A stretch of DNA of 25,614 bases, taken from contig DASVSC010000112.1 of NCBI GenBank assembly GCA_036388295.1, positions 1 through 25,614 of the forward strand, given 5' to 3'. Both the position numbers and the translations under genes were made by a program. Shown here piece after piece: positions 6,589 through 13,958 of the stretch. Under the pieces are notes generated by a model. The model worked only from the letters and a program-made list of their open reading frames with translations. It made no database searches and was not told the origin of the DNA. Position 1 is the first letter of the stretch, and each line of letters begins with the position of its first letter. Source of the DNA: RYN-431 sp036388295. GTDB taxonomy: Bacteria > Planctomycetota > Phycisphaerae > Tepidisphaerales > Tepidisphaeraceae.

Positions 6589-6918
6589 TCACTCCGCCGG
6601 CTCGATCGTCACCGTCAGGCCCTTGGTCTGGAACTGTTCTTGGTACAGCTCCGCGCGCTCTTTGTGCGTCACCAGCAGCAGGGCGACGCCGGTGTCGTGG
6701 GCTTCTTTCATGCGGACGAGGGCGGCCTGCTCGTTCAGGGGCGTGAGCGACACGATCGACTCGATCACGAAGCCCATGTCGTTCTTGTCGTCGTTGTGCA
6801 GCAACACCTTCCACGGCGGGAGCGGCTGCGGGGGCTTGGGCTGGCCCTTTTCCTTCGGCTTCTCTTTGGTCGCGGCACCGCCGCTGGGCAGGTGAACTTT
6901 TTTCGGTTTGTCGGCCAT
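6589..6918 (-). CDS. clpS: ATP-dependent Clp protease adaptor ClpS
   Basis: ClpS binds N-degron substrates and delivers them to the ClpA-type unfoldase of ClpAP. The protein has 109 residues: a flexible Lys/Pro-rich tail (1-35), then the core with WKVLLHNDDKNDMGFV (36-51), including the Asn42-Asp43-Asp44 residues that hold the N-terminal residue of the substrate. MKEAHDTGVALL (70-81) carries His74, and the C-terminal strand is GLTVTIEP. The ATG at 6918 has GGAG at 9 nt and a promoter upstream; longer frames to 7029 have no support. It is divergent from anmK. The N-terminal tail is longer than in E. coli, and this tail is what engages the unfoldase. Confidence 0.92.
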   Translation of the reverse strand: MADKPKKVHLPSGGAATKEKPKEKGQPKPPQPLPPWKVLLHNDDKNDMGFVIESIVSLTPLNEQAALVRMKEAHDTGVALLLVTHKERAELYQEQFQTKGLTVTIEPAE

Positions 6919-6935
6919 GGGAAGACTCCATTTAA

Positions 6936-6964
6936 AGTATACGCGCGCCGGGAAGCGGACCCAA
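6936..6964 (-). promoter_or_regulatory. Sigma-70-type promoter of clpS
   Basis: On the minus strand, TTGGGT (6964-6959), a 17-nt spacer and TATACT (6941-6936) form a good housekeeping promoter. The start of transcription would fall about 10-11 nt before the ATG, leaving a short leader that contains the GGAG site. This gene therefore has a leader, unlike its divergent neighbour anmK. Confidence 0.6.
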
Positions 6965-7056
6965 ATCCTCCGGCGCTTGGGTCGCCGCGGGACGAGCCCC
7001 ACGGCTGCCGGGCAGCGACTGAACCGCACCGGATAACCGGAAACTCATTCGGCGCG

Positions 7057-7062
7057 TACACT
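7057..7062 (+). promoter_or_regulatory. -10 box of anmK, leaderless arrangement
   Basis: TACACT is followed by 7 nt and the ATG at 7070. The same hexamer and spacing occur before pncB. No Shine-Dalgarno lies between box and start. Confidence 0.5.
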
Positions 7063-7069
7063 CGGCGTC

Positions 7070-8164
7070 ATGCCCGACCGTCTGTTCATCGGCGTCATGT
7101 CCGGCACCAGCTGCGACGGCGTGGACGCGGCCCTGGTGCGCGTCAACGGCACCGGCCGGGGGATGCGGGCGGCGTTCCTGCACCTGACGTCGCGCGACTA
7201 TTCGCAGGCCGACCGCGGCCTGATTCAATCAGTCAAAACCGAGCCGGGGCCGGTCGGGCGGGTGGTCGAAATCGACCGGTTGACGGCGGACCATTACGTG
7301 GCGTGCGTGCGGACGCTGCTGGCCGACACCGGCACGCGGCCGGCGGACGTGACGGCCGTCGCGGCGCACGGGCAGACGCTGTTCCACGCACCGCCATTGA
7401 CGCTGCAGGCGTTCGACCCGTCACGGCTGGCGCGGGGCGTGGGGATCGACGTGGTCAGCGACTTCCGCCGGGCCGATTTGGCCGCCGGCGGGCAGGGCGC
7501 GCCGTTGGTGCCGTTCGGGGATTTTGTGCTGTTCCGCTCAGACCGGCCCCGGCTGATTCTGAACATCGGCGGCATCGCCAACGTGACGGTGCTGCCGGGC
7601 GGCGATGACCTGGACGCCGTCAGCGGGTACGACGTGGGGCCGGGCAATTGCCTGAGCGACTGGCTGATGCGCGAACACGGCGGCGTCGATGTCGACGGGG
7701 GACGCGCGACGCGTGGAACGCCGATCAATTCCGTCGTCACAGCCGTGCTGGCCGATCCGTTCTTTGGCCGGCCCGGCCCGAAGTCGCTCGACACGCCGGC
7801 GATGATTGAATTGTTCCGCCAGTGCTTTGAGCCGTACCGAACGAACCCAATCGAGAATCTTCTTGCGACCGCGAACGCCGTGGTGGCCGGGGCGATCGGG
7901 CGGGAAGTCCGACGGCTTGGCGGCGGCGAGCTGTTCGCCGCCGGCGGGGGCGTGCACAACCGCGACCTGATGCGCCGCATCGAAGCCGATTGCGGCCCTG
8001 TGCACACCACCGACGATGTGGGCGTGCCGGCCCAGGCCCGCGAGGCGACGGCGTTTGCCCTGCTGGCGGCCGCGTTCGTCGACCGGTTTCCCTGCCACAT
8101 GCCCCGCGTGACCGGCGCGACTCGGCCGGCGGTGCTGGGCTCGCTGACGCCGGCCGCGGGTTGA
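7070..8164 (+). CDS. anmK: Anhydro-N-acetylmuramic acid kinase (AnmK)
   Basis: AnmK cleaves and phosphorylates 1,6-anhydro-MurNAc to MurNAc-6-phosphate during peptidoglycan recycling in the cytosol. The 364-residue length is normal. Motifs: GVMSGTSCDGVDAAL (8-22) for ATP binding, AHGQTLFH (99-106), SDFRRADLAAGGQGAPLVP (130-148), NIGGIANVTVLPGG (165-178), GYDVGPGN with catalytic Asp188, and FAAGGGVHNRDLM near the C-terminus. It is followed by prmC after 42 nt, but prmC has its own -10 box. Together with murJ 1.8 kb downstream it supports a peptidoglycan-metabolising cell, consistent with current knowledge that Planctomycetota do make peptidoglycan. MurQ, the next enzyme, is not in the window. 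Confidence 0.94.
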   Translation: MPDRLFIGVMSGTSCDGVDAALVRVNGTGRGMRAAFLHLTSRDYSQADRGLIQSVKTEPGPVGRVVEIDRLTADHYVACVRTLLADTGTRPADVTAVAAHGQTLFHAPPLTLQAFDPSRLARGVGIDVVSDFRRADLAAGGQGAPLVPFGDFVLFRSDRPRLILNIGGIANVTVLPGGDDLDAVSGYDVGPGNCLSDWLMREHGGVDVDGGRATRGTPINSVVTAVLADPFFGRPGPKSLDTPAMIELFRQCFEPYRTNPIENLLATANAVVAGAIGREVRRLGGGELFAAGGGVHNRDLMRRIEADCGPVHTTDDVGVPAQAREATAFALLAAAFVDRFPCHMPRVTGATRPAVLGSLTPAAG

Positions 8165-8192
8165 GGCCATCGCCCTCATCGGCCCGGCAACC

Positions 8193-8198
8193 TATACT
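8193..8198 (+). promoter_or_regulatory. -10 box of prmC, leaderless arrangement
   Basis: TATACT lies 8 nt before the prmC ATG, with only C/G bases between and no Shine-Dalgarno. It falls in the 42-nt gap after anmK, so prmC can be transcribed on its own. Confidence 0.5.
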
Positions 8199-8206
8199 CC
8201 CGCCCC

Positions 8207-9109
8207 ATGGCGCAAACGGACGCGGCCTGGACGGTCGAGCGCATCCTCAGCTGGACCCGCGGGTTCTTCGAACGCAAAAAAATCGACGCGCCCCGTTTGT
8301 GCGCCGAACTGCTGGTTGCCCACGTGCTGGCCGTGCCGCGGATCAAGCTCTACACGGATTTTCAGCGCGTGCTCGACGAGGCCCAGCTGACGCGCCTGCG
8401 CGACCTGGTGAAACGGGCCGGCGAGGAAGAGCCGATCGCTTACCTCACCGGCGTCACGCATTTCTTCAACTGCGAGCTGCACGTGCGCAGTGGCGTGCTG
8501 ATCCCGCGGCCGGACACGGAAACGCTGGTGGAACAGGCGATGGCGCTGTTCCGCAACGTGATCGGCTTCGAAAGCCCGCGCGTGCTGGACTTGTGCACCG
8601 GCAGCGGCGCGGTGGCGGTGGCGATTGCCAAGCACGCCAAGGCCAGCCAAATCGTCGCGACGGATATTTCCGAAGTGGCGCTAGAAGTGGCCCGGCAGAA
8701 CGCCCAAACCGTCGGCGTGGCCGACCGCGTGACGGTACTCGGGGGCGATCTGTACGAGGCGCTGAAGGATTCGGTCGACCCGTCGCCGTTCGATTTGATC
8801 GTGGCGAACCCGCCGTACATTGCGACGGGCCAAATCGCCGGCCTCCCGCGGAACGTGCGCGATTACGAGCCGCATTTGGCCTTGGACGGTGGCCCCGACG
8901 GCCTCGGCCCGCACCGGCGGATTCTGCAAGGCGCGCAGGACCGCTGGCTGCGCGACGGCGGGCGGGTCATGCTGGAAATCGCCTTCGATCAGCAGGAATC
9001 GGCCTTGGCCATGATCGCCCAGTACCCGGCGTTTTCGGACGCCAAGATCATCCGCGACTACGCCGGCCAGCCGCGCGTGCTGGTGGCGACAAAAGGGGCG
9101 GTGGCGTGA
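8207..9109 (+). CDS. prmC: Peptide chain release factor N5-glutamine methyltransferase (PrmC/HemK)
   Basis: PrmC methylates the glutamine of the GGQ motif in release factors RF1/RF2, making termination efficient. It has an N-terminal helical domain (1-80) that contacts the release factor, then LIPRPDTE (98-105). The SAM-binding DLCTGSGAVAVAIA (128-141) and the substrate-binding VANPPYI (199-205) complete the set; NPPY holds the target amide. At 300 residues it is slightly longer than the usual 277-290. The last bases overlap the GTG of the next gene (GTGA), implying translational coupling to the membrane protein downstream. prfA, its usual neighbour elsewhere, is absent from this window. Confidence 0.94.
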   Translation: MAQTDAAWTVERILSWTRGFFERKKIDAPRLCAELLVAHVLAVPRIKLYTDFQRVLDEAQLTRLRDLVKRAGEEEPIAYLTGVTHFFNCELHVRSGVLIPRPDTETLVEQAMALFRNVIGFESPRVLDLCTGSGAVAVAIAKHAKASQIVATDISEVALEVARQNAQTVGVADRVTVLGGDLYEALKDSVDPSPFDLIVANPPYIATGQIAGLPRNVRDYEPHLALDGGPDGLGPHRRILQGAQDRWLRDGGRVMLEIAFDQQESALAMIAQYPAFSDAKIIRDYAGQPRVLVATKGAVA

Positions 9110-9669
9110 CGGCCTTTTTCGTCTTAGCCGCCGCCACGCCACCGCCGTCGGACCCGACGACGACCTACGTCATCATGGGCGGGGCCTCATTTTTCATCGT
9201 TTACGTGATGATGCGCCTGACCAAGCGCAAGAAGAACGATCCGTTCGAAACGCCGTTCCAGACGCGTGGCCTGGCGCAGCACCGCAGTGTCGAACGGCAG
9301 ATGGAAAACCTGCTGGTGGAACTGTCCGAAATGAGCCGCCAGATGAGCGCGCAGCTCGACACGCGGGCGGCGAAGCTGGAGATGATCATCAAGGACGCCG
9401 ACGAACGCATCGCCAGGCTGGACCAGCTGAACCGCCAGGGCCCGCCGATGCCGAACTTCACGATGCCCGCCGAGCCGAGCGTGCCGCCGCCGGACCCGGT
9501 GGCGGTCGCCAGGGCCGATGACGTCGCGCCGAGTCCGTCGATCGATCCTGCTCATGCGGAGGTGTATCGCCTGGCCGATGAGGGCCAAAGCGTTCATGTC
9601 ATTGCTGGCGAACTGGGCCGGCCGAGCGGGGAAGTCGAACTGATCCTGGCGCTGCGTCCGCGCGGGTGA
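9106..9669 (+). CDS. Small membrane-anchored coiled-coil protein, function unknown
   Basis: A 187-residue protein starting at a GTG that overlaps the prmC stop (GTGA). It has one N-terminal membrane segment (YVIMGGASFFIVYVMMRL, about residues 21-38) followed by Lys/Arg, so the bulk is probably cytosolic. Residues about 55-110 form a predicted coiled coil (RQMENLLVELSEMSRQMSAQ and following). A Pro-rich linker comes next. The last 35 residues are helix-turn-helix-like: AEVYRLADEGQSVHVIAGELG, then GEVELILALR, as at the C-terminus of DUF6115-type proteins of Firmicutes. The tight coupling to prmC suggests co-expression, though a functional link is only inferred. The much longer frame running back to 7990 overlaps anmK and prmC and was rejected. 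Confidence 0.75.
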   Translation: MTAFFVLAAATPPPSDPTTTYVIMGGASFFIVYVMMRLTKRKKNDPFETPFQTRGLAQHRSVERQMENLLVELSEMSRQMSAQLDTRAAKLEMIIKDADERIARLDQLNRQGPPMPNFTMPAEPSVPPPDPVAVARADDVAPSPSIDPAHAEVYRLADEGQSVHVIAGELGRPSGEVELILALRPRG

Positions 9670-9678
9670 GGTTTGAAT

Positions 9679-9901
9679 GGGCCGCAGATGAACACAGATA
9701 AACACGGATGACGCAGATAAGAATAAGAGAGGACGACGGGAAATGAGTGTTGGTTCTTAGTCCGCTGCGTTTTATTGGGTGGCACGCGGTAAATCACTTT
9801 CTGCCCGAACGGTCCGTTGCTCCAGCTATTCCTTTGCTGATCAGACTTACTCTCTTTCTTCTCTGCGTTCATCCGTGTTTATCTGTGTTCATCTGCGGCC
9901 C
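9679..9901. repeat. Long palindrome with 10-nt periodic arms (family A, copy 2)
   Basis: Left arm 9679-9730 and right arm 9851-9901 are near-perfect reverse complements. The first 33 positions (starting GGGCCGCAGATGAACACAGA) match exactly, and a one-base gap follows before the CGCAGA word. The arms repeat the units GATGAACACA, GATAAACACG, GATGA. They enclose about 120 bases of unrelated, lower-GC sequence with no gene. The element fills most of the 262-base gap between the membrane-protein gene and murJ. In other frames the arms encode spurious peptides such as VFICVHLRP. Confidence 0.9.
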
Positions 9902-9931
9902 CTCTAACCCTCGCCCATTCGAACCGCCCCG

Positions 9932-11623
9932 ATGTCCGAAGCCGACGCCTCGTCCAAATCTCTCCACCGCAACGCCCGCCTGATCGGCGGCCTGACGCTG
10001 CTCAGCCGCGTGTTGGGCCTCGTACGCGAAGGCGTGGCGGCGCACTTCCTGGGCGCGCAGTCGATCGCCGCCAATGCGTTCGCGATCGCGTTTCTCGTGC
10101 CGAACCTGTTCCGCAAGCTGCTCGGCGAAGGGGCGTTGTCGCAGGCGTTTATTCCGCTTTACGCCCAGGCGGTGCGGCGCGGGCAGACGGAAACCGGCGA
10201 CCCGCCCGCAGACTTCGCGGCCGGGTCGGTGAAGCTGCTGGCGGGCCTGTTGATCGGCCTGACGATCGTCGGCGAAATCATTTTAGCGGGCGGGATGATT
10301 GCCTACCGCGGCGAGCGGGCCGACGTGCGGCTGATGTTGCAGTTCACCGCCATCATGCTGCCGTACGTCGTGCTGGTCTGCGGCGGGGCGTTCCTGTCGG
10401 CCATCCTGCAGGTGCACAAACGCTTCGGCGCACCGGCCTTCGCGCCGGTGCTGCTGAACGTCGTGCATATCGCGGTCGTCTGCGGCGGGGCGTGGTGGCT
10501 GGGCCTGCGCGGGCACGGCGACCCGCTGTTGCCCGAGGTCAACGCCCTGCAGACGAAGCTGGCGCTGTGGCTGTCGATCGCGGTGCTGGTGGCGGGCGTG
10601 CTGCAGGTCATCGTGCTGCTGCCGGCCTTGCGGGCGGCGGGCTTCCGCTTCCGCTGGCGTCTGCCGGCCTGGACGACGGACACGAAGAAGATGCTGCGCC
10701 TCAGCCTGCCGGTGGCGATGGGGGCGGCGGTGCTGCAGGTGAGCGTGGCGCTGGACAAGGGCATCAGCGCCGGCCTGATGCAGGGCCGGACCACCAGCGG
10801 CGAGGTCGTCACGCATTTCGACTTCTTCGGCCACGCGGTGCGTTACCCGATGGAAAGCGGCGCGGTGGTGCGGCTGAACCTGGCGCAGCTGCTGTACCAG
10901 TTCCCGCTGGGCATTTTCGCCATCGCGATCGCGACGGCGATCTACCCGAGTTTGTCGACCGCGGCCATTGCCGAAGACCGCGGCGAGTTTCGGCGCGTCG
11001 TCCGGCAGGGCGTGCTGGCGACGCTCTGGGAAGGCCTGCCCGCCAGCGTCGGCCTGATGCTGGTCGCGGCGCCGGCCGTGCGGCTGCTGTTCCAGCACGG
11101 CTACATCACTGCCCACGACGCTGACCTGATCACCCGTGACACGATGTTTTACGCCGGCGGCATCTGGGCCTATTCGATGCTGCAGGTGATCAACCGCGCG
11201 TACTACGCCCTGCACGACGCCCGCACACCGCTGGTGGCCAGCGTGATCAACGTGGTGGCGAACGTGGTCGTGGAAGTGCCGCTGCTGTGGTGGCTGGGCG
11301 AAGCGGCGATGGCGGTCGGCACGCTGGTGAGCTTTTCGATCCAGGCGATCGTCATGCTCTGGCTGCTGGACCGAAAAGTGGGCGGGCTGGGCCTGAAGGA
11401 ACTGCTGAGGCCGACGGCGAAGATCGGGCTGGCGACGGCGGCGATGCTGGGCGTCTGCCTGCTGGTTCGCTACTCGTCCGTCTACCCGCAGTTGACGCAA
11501 ACGGGCTGGCGTGCCAGCGGCCAAATCGTCTGGGGCACGCAGCTTCTCCTGCTTTCTGGCATCGGCGGCGGCGTTTATCTGCTGACGACCCGCCTGCTCG
11601 GCGTGCGCCCGTTCAGTCAATAA
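9932..11623 (+). CDS. murJ: Lipid II flippase MurJ (MviN)
   Basis: MurJ moves undecaprenyl-linked peptidoglycan precursor (lipid II) across the inner membrane. The 563-residue protein is a MOP-superfamily transporter. Diagnostic segments: NARLIGGLTLLSRVLGLVRE near the N-terminus, LVPNLFRKLLGEGALSQAFIPLYA (about 50-73), LPYVVLVCGGAFLSAILQVH, and PLGIFAIAIATAIYPSLS, followed by about 14 hydrophobic helices in total. The start ATG has no Shine-Dalgarno and no clear -10 at the leaderless distance; the promoter may lie in the repeat region upstream. It is followed by the AbrB/Doc cassette after 52 nt. A mirrored 445-residue frame on the minus strand is a high-GC shadow. Confidence 0.95.
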   Translation: MSEADASSKSLHRNARLIGGLTLLSRVLGLVREGVAAHFLGAQSIAANAFAIAFLVPNLFRKLLGEGALSQAFIPLYAQAVRRGQTETGDPPADFAAGSVKLLAGLLIGLTIVGEIILAGGMIAYRGERADVRLMLQFTAIMLPYVVLVCGGAFLSAILQVHKRFGAPAFAPVLLNVVHIAVVCGGAWWLGLRGHGDPLLPEVNALQTKLALWLSIAVLVAGVLQVIVLLPALRAAGFRFRWRLPAWTTDTKKMLRLSLPVAMGAAVLQVSVALDKGISAGLMQGRTTSGEVVTHFDFFGHAVRYPMESGAVVRLNLAQLLYQFPLGIFAIAIATAIYPSLSTAAIAEDRGEFRRVVRQGVLATLWEGLPASVGLMLVAAPAVRLLFQHGYITAHDADLITRDTMFYAGGIWAYSMLQVINRAYYALHDARTPLVASVINVVANVVVEVPLLWWLGEAAMAVGTLVSFSIQAIVMLWLLDRKVGGLGLKELLRPTAKIGLATAAMLGVCLLVRYSSVYPQLTQTGWRASGQIVWGTQLLLLSGIGGGVYLLTTRLLGVRPFSQ

Positions 11624-11628
11624 TCATC

Positions 11629-11659
11629 TTGACCAGCGTAATAACCGATGTAATAATAT
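11629..11659 (+). promoter_or_regulatory. Promoter of the AbrB/Doc operon
   Basis: TTGACC (11629-11634), a 16-nt spacer and TAATAA (11651-11656) form a near-consensus sigma-70 promoter beginning 6 nt after the murJ stop; TAATAT (11654-11659) is an overlapping alternative -10. The AT-rich 50 bases contrast sharply with the GC-rich genes on either side, as in many autoregulated toxin-antitoxin promoters. Confidence 0.65.
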
Positions 11660-11672
11660 AACAGGAGTTATA
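11657..11672 (+). promoter_or_regulatory. Inverted repeat enclosing the Shine-Dalgarno of the antitoxin gene (candidate operator)
   Basis: TATAAC (11657-11662) and GTTATA (11667-11672) are perfect 6-bp inverted arms around AGGA. The spacer plus the following G forms the AGGAG ribosome-binding site, 8 nt before the ATG at 11676. Its place between the -10 box and the start fits an operator for the AbrB-type antitoxin, or a hairpin that hides the ribosome-binding site. Confidence 0.5.
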
Positions 11673-11675
11673 ACA

Positions 11676-11918
11676 ATGGCCACTTCGACTCGCCTCGCGA
11701 CGGTAAAACTGACCACGATCGGCAATTCCACCGGCATTGTGCTGCCCAAGGAGTTGCTGGAGAAGCTGCGCGTGCAGAAGGGGGACGTGCTGCAGGTGCT
11801 GGAAACGCCCCGCGGCATCGAACTGACGGCATGGGACGAGACGTTCGCCGCCCAGATGGAAGTGGCCGAGAAGGTCATGCGTGAGGACCGCGACGTCCTT
11901 CGAAAGCTGGCGGAGTGA
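11676..11918 (+). CDS. AbrB/MazE-family antitoxin
   Basis: An 80-residue protein with the swapped-hairpin AbrB fold: LATVKLTTIGNSTGIVLPKE (residues 7-26), then LLEKLRVQKGDVLQVLETPRG. The N-terminal half would bind the operator DNA. The C-terminal tail (EKVMREDRDVLRKLAE) would wrap and neutralise the toxin. The next gene starts 3 nt after its stop and encodes a Doc-type Fic protein, so together they form a type II toxin-antitoxin operon. AGGAG lies at good distance from the ATG and inside an inverted repeat, suggesting autoregulation. Confidence 0.88.
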   Translation: MATSTRLATVKLTTIGNSTGIVLPKELLEKLRVQKGDVLQVLETPRGIELTAWDETFAAQMEVAEKVMREDRDVLRKLAE

Positions 11919-11921
11919 ACC

Positions 11922-12326
11922 ATGGACGACCCGAAGTGGATAACCGTCGATCTGGCCACGGCCATTCACCGCCGTCAGCTTGCCGAACACGGCGGGGCGG
12001 ACGGCGTGCGCGACAGCGGCCTGCTGGAATCGGCCATCAACCGGCCGCGCCACCTGTTCGCTTATACCGACCCGACGCCCAACATTCCGACACTCGCCGC
12101 GTCGTATGCCTACGGCATCGCCCGAAATCACGCATTTATCGACGGCAATAAGCGCACGGCCTATGTGGTCTGTCGTACGTTCATGCTGCTGAACGGCTAC
12201 GACTTCACCGCCACCCGAGAAGAACGCTATCGCGTTTTTCTCGCATTAGCCGCGGGCGAGATGACGGATACGGCGTTCGCCGAATGGGTGGTCGCCAACA
12301 CCCGTCCACAACCGGCCAGCGATTGA
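11922..12326 (+). CDS. doc: Doc-type Fic toxin (death on curing family)
   Basis: A 134-residue Fic-fold protein of the Doc subfamily. The family start is recognisable in the segments HRRQLAEHGGADGVRDSGLL (16-35) and LESAINRPRHLFAY. The catalytic motif is NHAFIDGNKRTAYV (69-82), the Doc version of HPFxDGNKR. Phage P1 Doc phosphorylates EF-Tu using this altered Fic motif, and the same activity is likely here, though target specificity cannot be read from sequence. GGAG in the end of the antitoxin gene gives it a ribosome-binding site 6 nt before the ATG. The C-terminal segment TDTAFAEWVVANTRP is normal for the family. The gene looks complete and functional. Confidence 0.9.
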   Translation: MDDPKWITVDLATAIHRRQLAEHGGADGVRDSGLLESAINRPRHLFAYTDPTPNIPTLAASYAYGIARNHAFIDGNKRTAYVVCRTFMLLNGYDFTATREERYRVFLALAAGEMTDTAFAEWVVANTRPQPASD

Positions 12327-12405
12327 CCGTTCACCGAGCAGGCTTTCACGCGTGCTGAAAACCATGCTGACGTAGCGACGGCTATTGTGGTCGCCCGAAA
12401 CAACC

Positions 12406-12411
12406 TAAGAT
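12406..12411 (+). promoter_or_regulatory. -10 box of mqnC
   Basis: TAAGAT lies 9 nt before the ATG at 12421, with TTGCAAACC between and no Shine-Dalgarno. The transcript would have a leader of about 0-3 nt. The in-frame TTG at 12412 would add three residues and is the only competing start. Confidence 0.4.
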
Positions 12412-12420
12412 TTGCAAACC

Positions 12421-13923
12421 ATGCGCCGCTTGTCTTTCAACATCGACCCCGTCCTCGAAGGCCGCGCCCGGCTGACCGACGCCCAAGCCTTGGAACTGCA
12501 CGCGAACGCCTCGCTGCAGGACCTCGGCGATTGGGCCACGACCGTGACCAAGCGGCTGCACCCGACGGTCGATCGCACCTACGTCATCGACCGCAACATC
12601 AATTACACGAACGTCTGCACCGCCAAGTGCACGTTCTGCGCGTTCCGGCGCGACCACGAAGATGAAGACAGCTACACCCTCACGTTCGACCAGATCGGCG
12701 AGAAAATCGAAGAGCTGATCGCCATCGGCGGCACGCAGATCCTGATGCAGGGCGGCATGAACGACCGCCTGCCGATCGAGTGGTACGAAGATTTGCTGCG
12801 GTTCATCAAGACGAAGTACCCGAGCGTTCACATTCACGCGTTCAGCCCGCCGGAGTTCGTGGAGTTCGAGCGGTTCTTCGGGCTCGACGTGCGCGACATC
12901 ATCCGCCGCTTCAAGGCCGCCGGATTGTCGACTATCCCCGGCGGCGGCGGGGAGATCTTCGCCCCGCGCGTCCGCCGCCGCATCGGCATCGGCAAATGCA
13001 GCGGCGACGACTGGCTGCGCGTGATGCGCGTGGCGCATGAGGAGGGCCTGAACACCAGCGCCACGATGCTGATCGGCCACATCGAGTTCGTGCGCGAACG
13101 CATCGAGCACATGGCCGCCATTCGTGACATGCAGGATTACACGCTCTGGCTGTTGAAGGACGACACCTATGAGGAGCGGGCCGGCTTTATTCCGGACGTC
13201 GACCTCGACGCGATTCGAACGCGCTGGCCCGGCGTGTTCGCCAAGTCCGTCATTGACCCGAACCAGCTTCATCGCGAATCCGCCCGCGGCCAGCGTACGT
13301 TCGGCCACTACACGGCGTTCATCCACTGGCCCTTCCAGCGCGAGAACACGCCGCTCGGCCGGGCGAAGGAGTGGAACGAAGCGACGTATGGCCCGTTCGA
13401 TGAGTCTACGAACGACGACGTCCTGCGCGGCCGCGTGGTGCGCAGCGCGGGGGCCGAGTCGTATTTGCGCACGCTCGCGATCGCCCGGCTGTTCCTCGAC
13501 AACGTGCCGAGTTTGCAGAGCAGTTGGGTGACAATGGGCCCGAAAGTCGGACAGTTGGCACTCTTCTACGGCGCGAACGACATGGGCGGGGCGATGATGG
13601 AAGAGAACGTCGTCTCGGCCGCTGGAACAACCTACCGCCTGGCCGTGCGTGAACTGTGCCGTTTAATTCGCGACGCCGGGTACACGCCCGCACAACGCGA
13701 CCAGTACTACCACCTCCTGAAGCGCCACGACGGGCCAGACGCGCCCGATTTGCAGCCCGACCCGAACCCGCCGCTACGCGACGTGGAGCAGATCGACAAG
13801 ACCTTCATCGGCCGCGCGCCGGGCATGGAGCCGATCTTCGCCGCCATGCACAACGGGCAGCGCGACGACGCGGATCGCTCGCCCACGGTCGCGCTGACAG
13901 TCCTCGGCGGCGATCGCCCCTGA
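12421..13923 (+). CDS. mqnC: Cyclic dehypoxanthinyl futalosine synthase (MqnC), enlarged form
   Basis: MqnC is the radical SAM enzyme that cyclises dehypoxanthine futalosine in the futalosine route to menaquinone. The cluster-binding motif is CTAKCTFC (Cys66, Cys70, Cys73). Family segments follow: IGGTQILMQGGMND, HIHAFSPPEF, LSTIPGGGGEIF, SATMLIGH, then QSSWVTMGPKVGQLALFYGA and MMEENVVSAAGTTYR. Typical MqnC has about 370 residues; this one has 500. The extra length lies in about 57 residues (240-296) before YTAFIHWPFQRENT, about 28 residues (315-342) before ESYLRTLAIARL, and a C-terminal tail from about 436. The catalytic core looks intact. Paralogous MqnE was considered, but QSSWVTMGPKVGQLAL and the overall order fit MqnC. 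No other mqn gene is in the window. Confidence 0.9.
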   Translation: MRRLSFNIDPVLEGRARLTDAQALELHANASLQDLGDWATTVTKRLHPTVDRTYVIDRNINYTNVCTAKCTFCAFRRDHEDEDSYTLTFDQIGEKIEELIAIGGTQILMQGGMNDRLPIEWYEDLLRFIKTKYPSVHIHAFSPPEFVEFERFFGLDVRDIIRRFKAAGLSTIPGGGGEIFAPRVRRRIGIGKCSGDDWLRVMRVAHEEGLNTSATMLIGHIEFVRERIEHMAAIRDMQDYTLWLLKDDTYEERAGFIPDVDLDAIRTRWPGVFAKSVIDPNQLHRESARGQRTFGHYTAFIHWPFQRENTPLGRAKEWNEATYGPFDESTNDDVLRGRVVRSAGAESYLRTLAIARLFLDNVPSLQSSWVTMGPKVGQLALFYGANDMGGAMMEENVVSAAGTTYRLAVRELCRLIRDAGYTPAQRDQYYHLLKRHDGPDAPDLQPDPNPPLRDVEQIDKTFIGRAPGMEPIFAAMHNGQRDDADRSPTVALTVLGGDRP

Positions 13924-13958
13924 CTTAGCCCGGGCTATTGTTGCTCGGCTGAAAAAGG

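Noticed and set aside
7990..9105. Long 5' extension of the membrane-protein frame through anmK and prmC
   Set aside because: Arg/Pro/Ala-rich noise overlapping two well-supported genes; a GTG start overlapping the prmC stop explains the real gene.
10283..11620. 445-residue minus-strand frame opposite murJ
   Set aside because: Gln/His/Arg-rich composition without any fold; murJ on the plus strand is unmistakable.
13926..13937. TAGCCCGGGCTA palindrome between mqnC and pncA as a terminator
   Set aside because: A perfect palindrome without a loop cannot form a normal hairpin, and no T-run follows on either strand in the right place.
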